Shown: positions 58,360 through 64,000 of the stretch, one piece after another
Layout: the number at the start of each line of letters is the position of its first letter
How positions within the stretch are numbered: position 1 is the first letter of the stretch
Source: Streptomyces sp. PT12
GTDB taxonomy: Bacteria; Actinomycetota; Actinomycetes; Streptomycetales; Streptomycetaceae
Length of the DNA stretch: 64,000 nucleotides
NCBI RefSeq assembly: GCF_003311645.1
Contig: NZ_QEST01000184.1
Span: forward strand, 124,001 to 188,000
Direction of reading: 5' to 3'
Position numbers and translations under genes: made by a program
Notes under the pieces: model-generated
The model's database searches: none
What the model saw: the letters and a program-made list of their open reading frames with translations, nothing else
Told to the model about the DNA's origin: nothing

Positions 58360-64000
<5,641 letters not shown>

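Overview
The window is high-GC actinomycete chromosome, most likely Streptomyces or a close relative. Evidence: codon use, many GTG starts, a WhiB-like regulator, a SpoIIE phosphatase, and a gene order (fumC, DUF402, SpoIIE phosphatase, WhiB-like, glpX, DUF4245, xseB/xseA, ispH, DUF6542, ychF) familiar from Streptomyces chromosomes. No tRNA, rRNA, CRISPR array or replication origin was seen.

Layout. (1) 0-5.5 kb: end of a probable prepilin peptidase, cis-isoprenyl transferase, PIN-PhoH ATPase, secreted lytic transglycosylase behind a long leader, AI-2E type transporter. (2) 5.7-13.4 kb: membrane alpha/beta hydrolase, a PadR-controlled FtsX-type ABC exporter with a striking nested palindromic operator, and an unrecognised secreted/membrane protein. 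(3) 13.5-29 kb: core genes including a Ser/Thr kinase, fumC, SpoIIE phosphatase, SPFH protein, WhiB-like regulator, glpX, exonuclease VII subunits, ispH and ychF. Several starts sit 6-7 nt after a TANNNT box, suggesting leaderless mRNAs.

(4) 29-37.2 kb: a scarred accessory stretch. It holds frameshifted small genes beside a SMI1/KNR4 protein, a TetR-controlled ene-reductase/SDR pair with a 28-bp palindromic operator, a 5'-truncated HxlR regulator, an alcohol dehydrogenase fused in frame to the last third of an alpha/beta hydrolase, and a truncated IS5-type transposase. Repeated deletion or insertion is the simplest explanation.

(5) 37.3-64 kb: a biosynthetic gene cluster running off the right edge. 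An FAD monooxygenase and a Rieske oxygenase precede three giant assembly-line genes. The first protein opens with formyltransferase, adenylation (code readable as Gly) and PCP, predicting an N-formylglycine starter, the logic known from oxazole polyketides such as oxazolomycin, inthomycin and conglobatin. The readable line is F-A-PCP | KS-DH-ACP | KS-AT-(split DH)-KR-ACP | KS-DH-ACP | KS-KR-ACP | KS-DH-ACP | KS-AT-... Only modules 2 and 6 carry an acyltransferase. KS-DH-ACP modules alternate with modules whose KS domains form one closely related group (KS2, KS4, KS6). KS2 and KS4 share a 794-bp exact DNA repeat with codon use unlike the rest of the cluster, indicating recent gene conversion or duplication. 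The module 2 DH appears to be cut between two proteins. The cyclase expected for an oxazole, any trans-acting AT and the release domain are not in the window.
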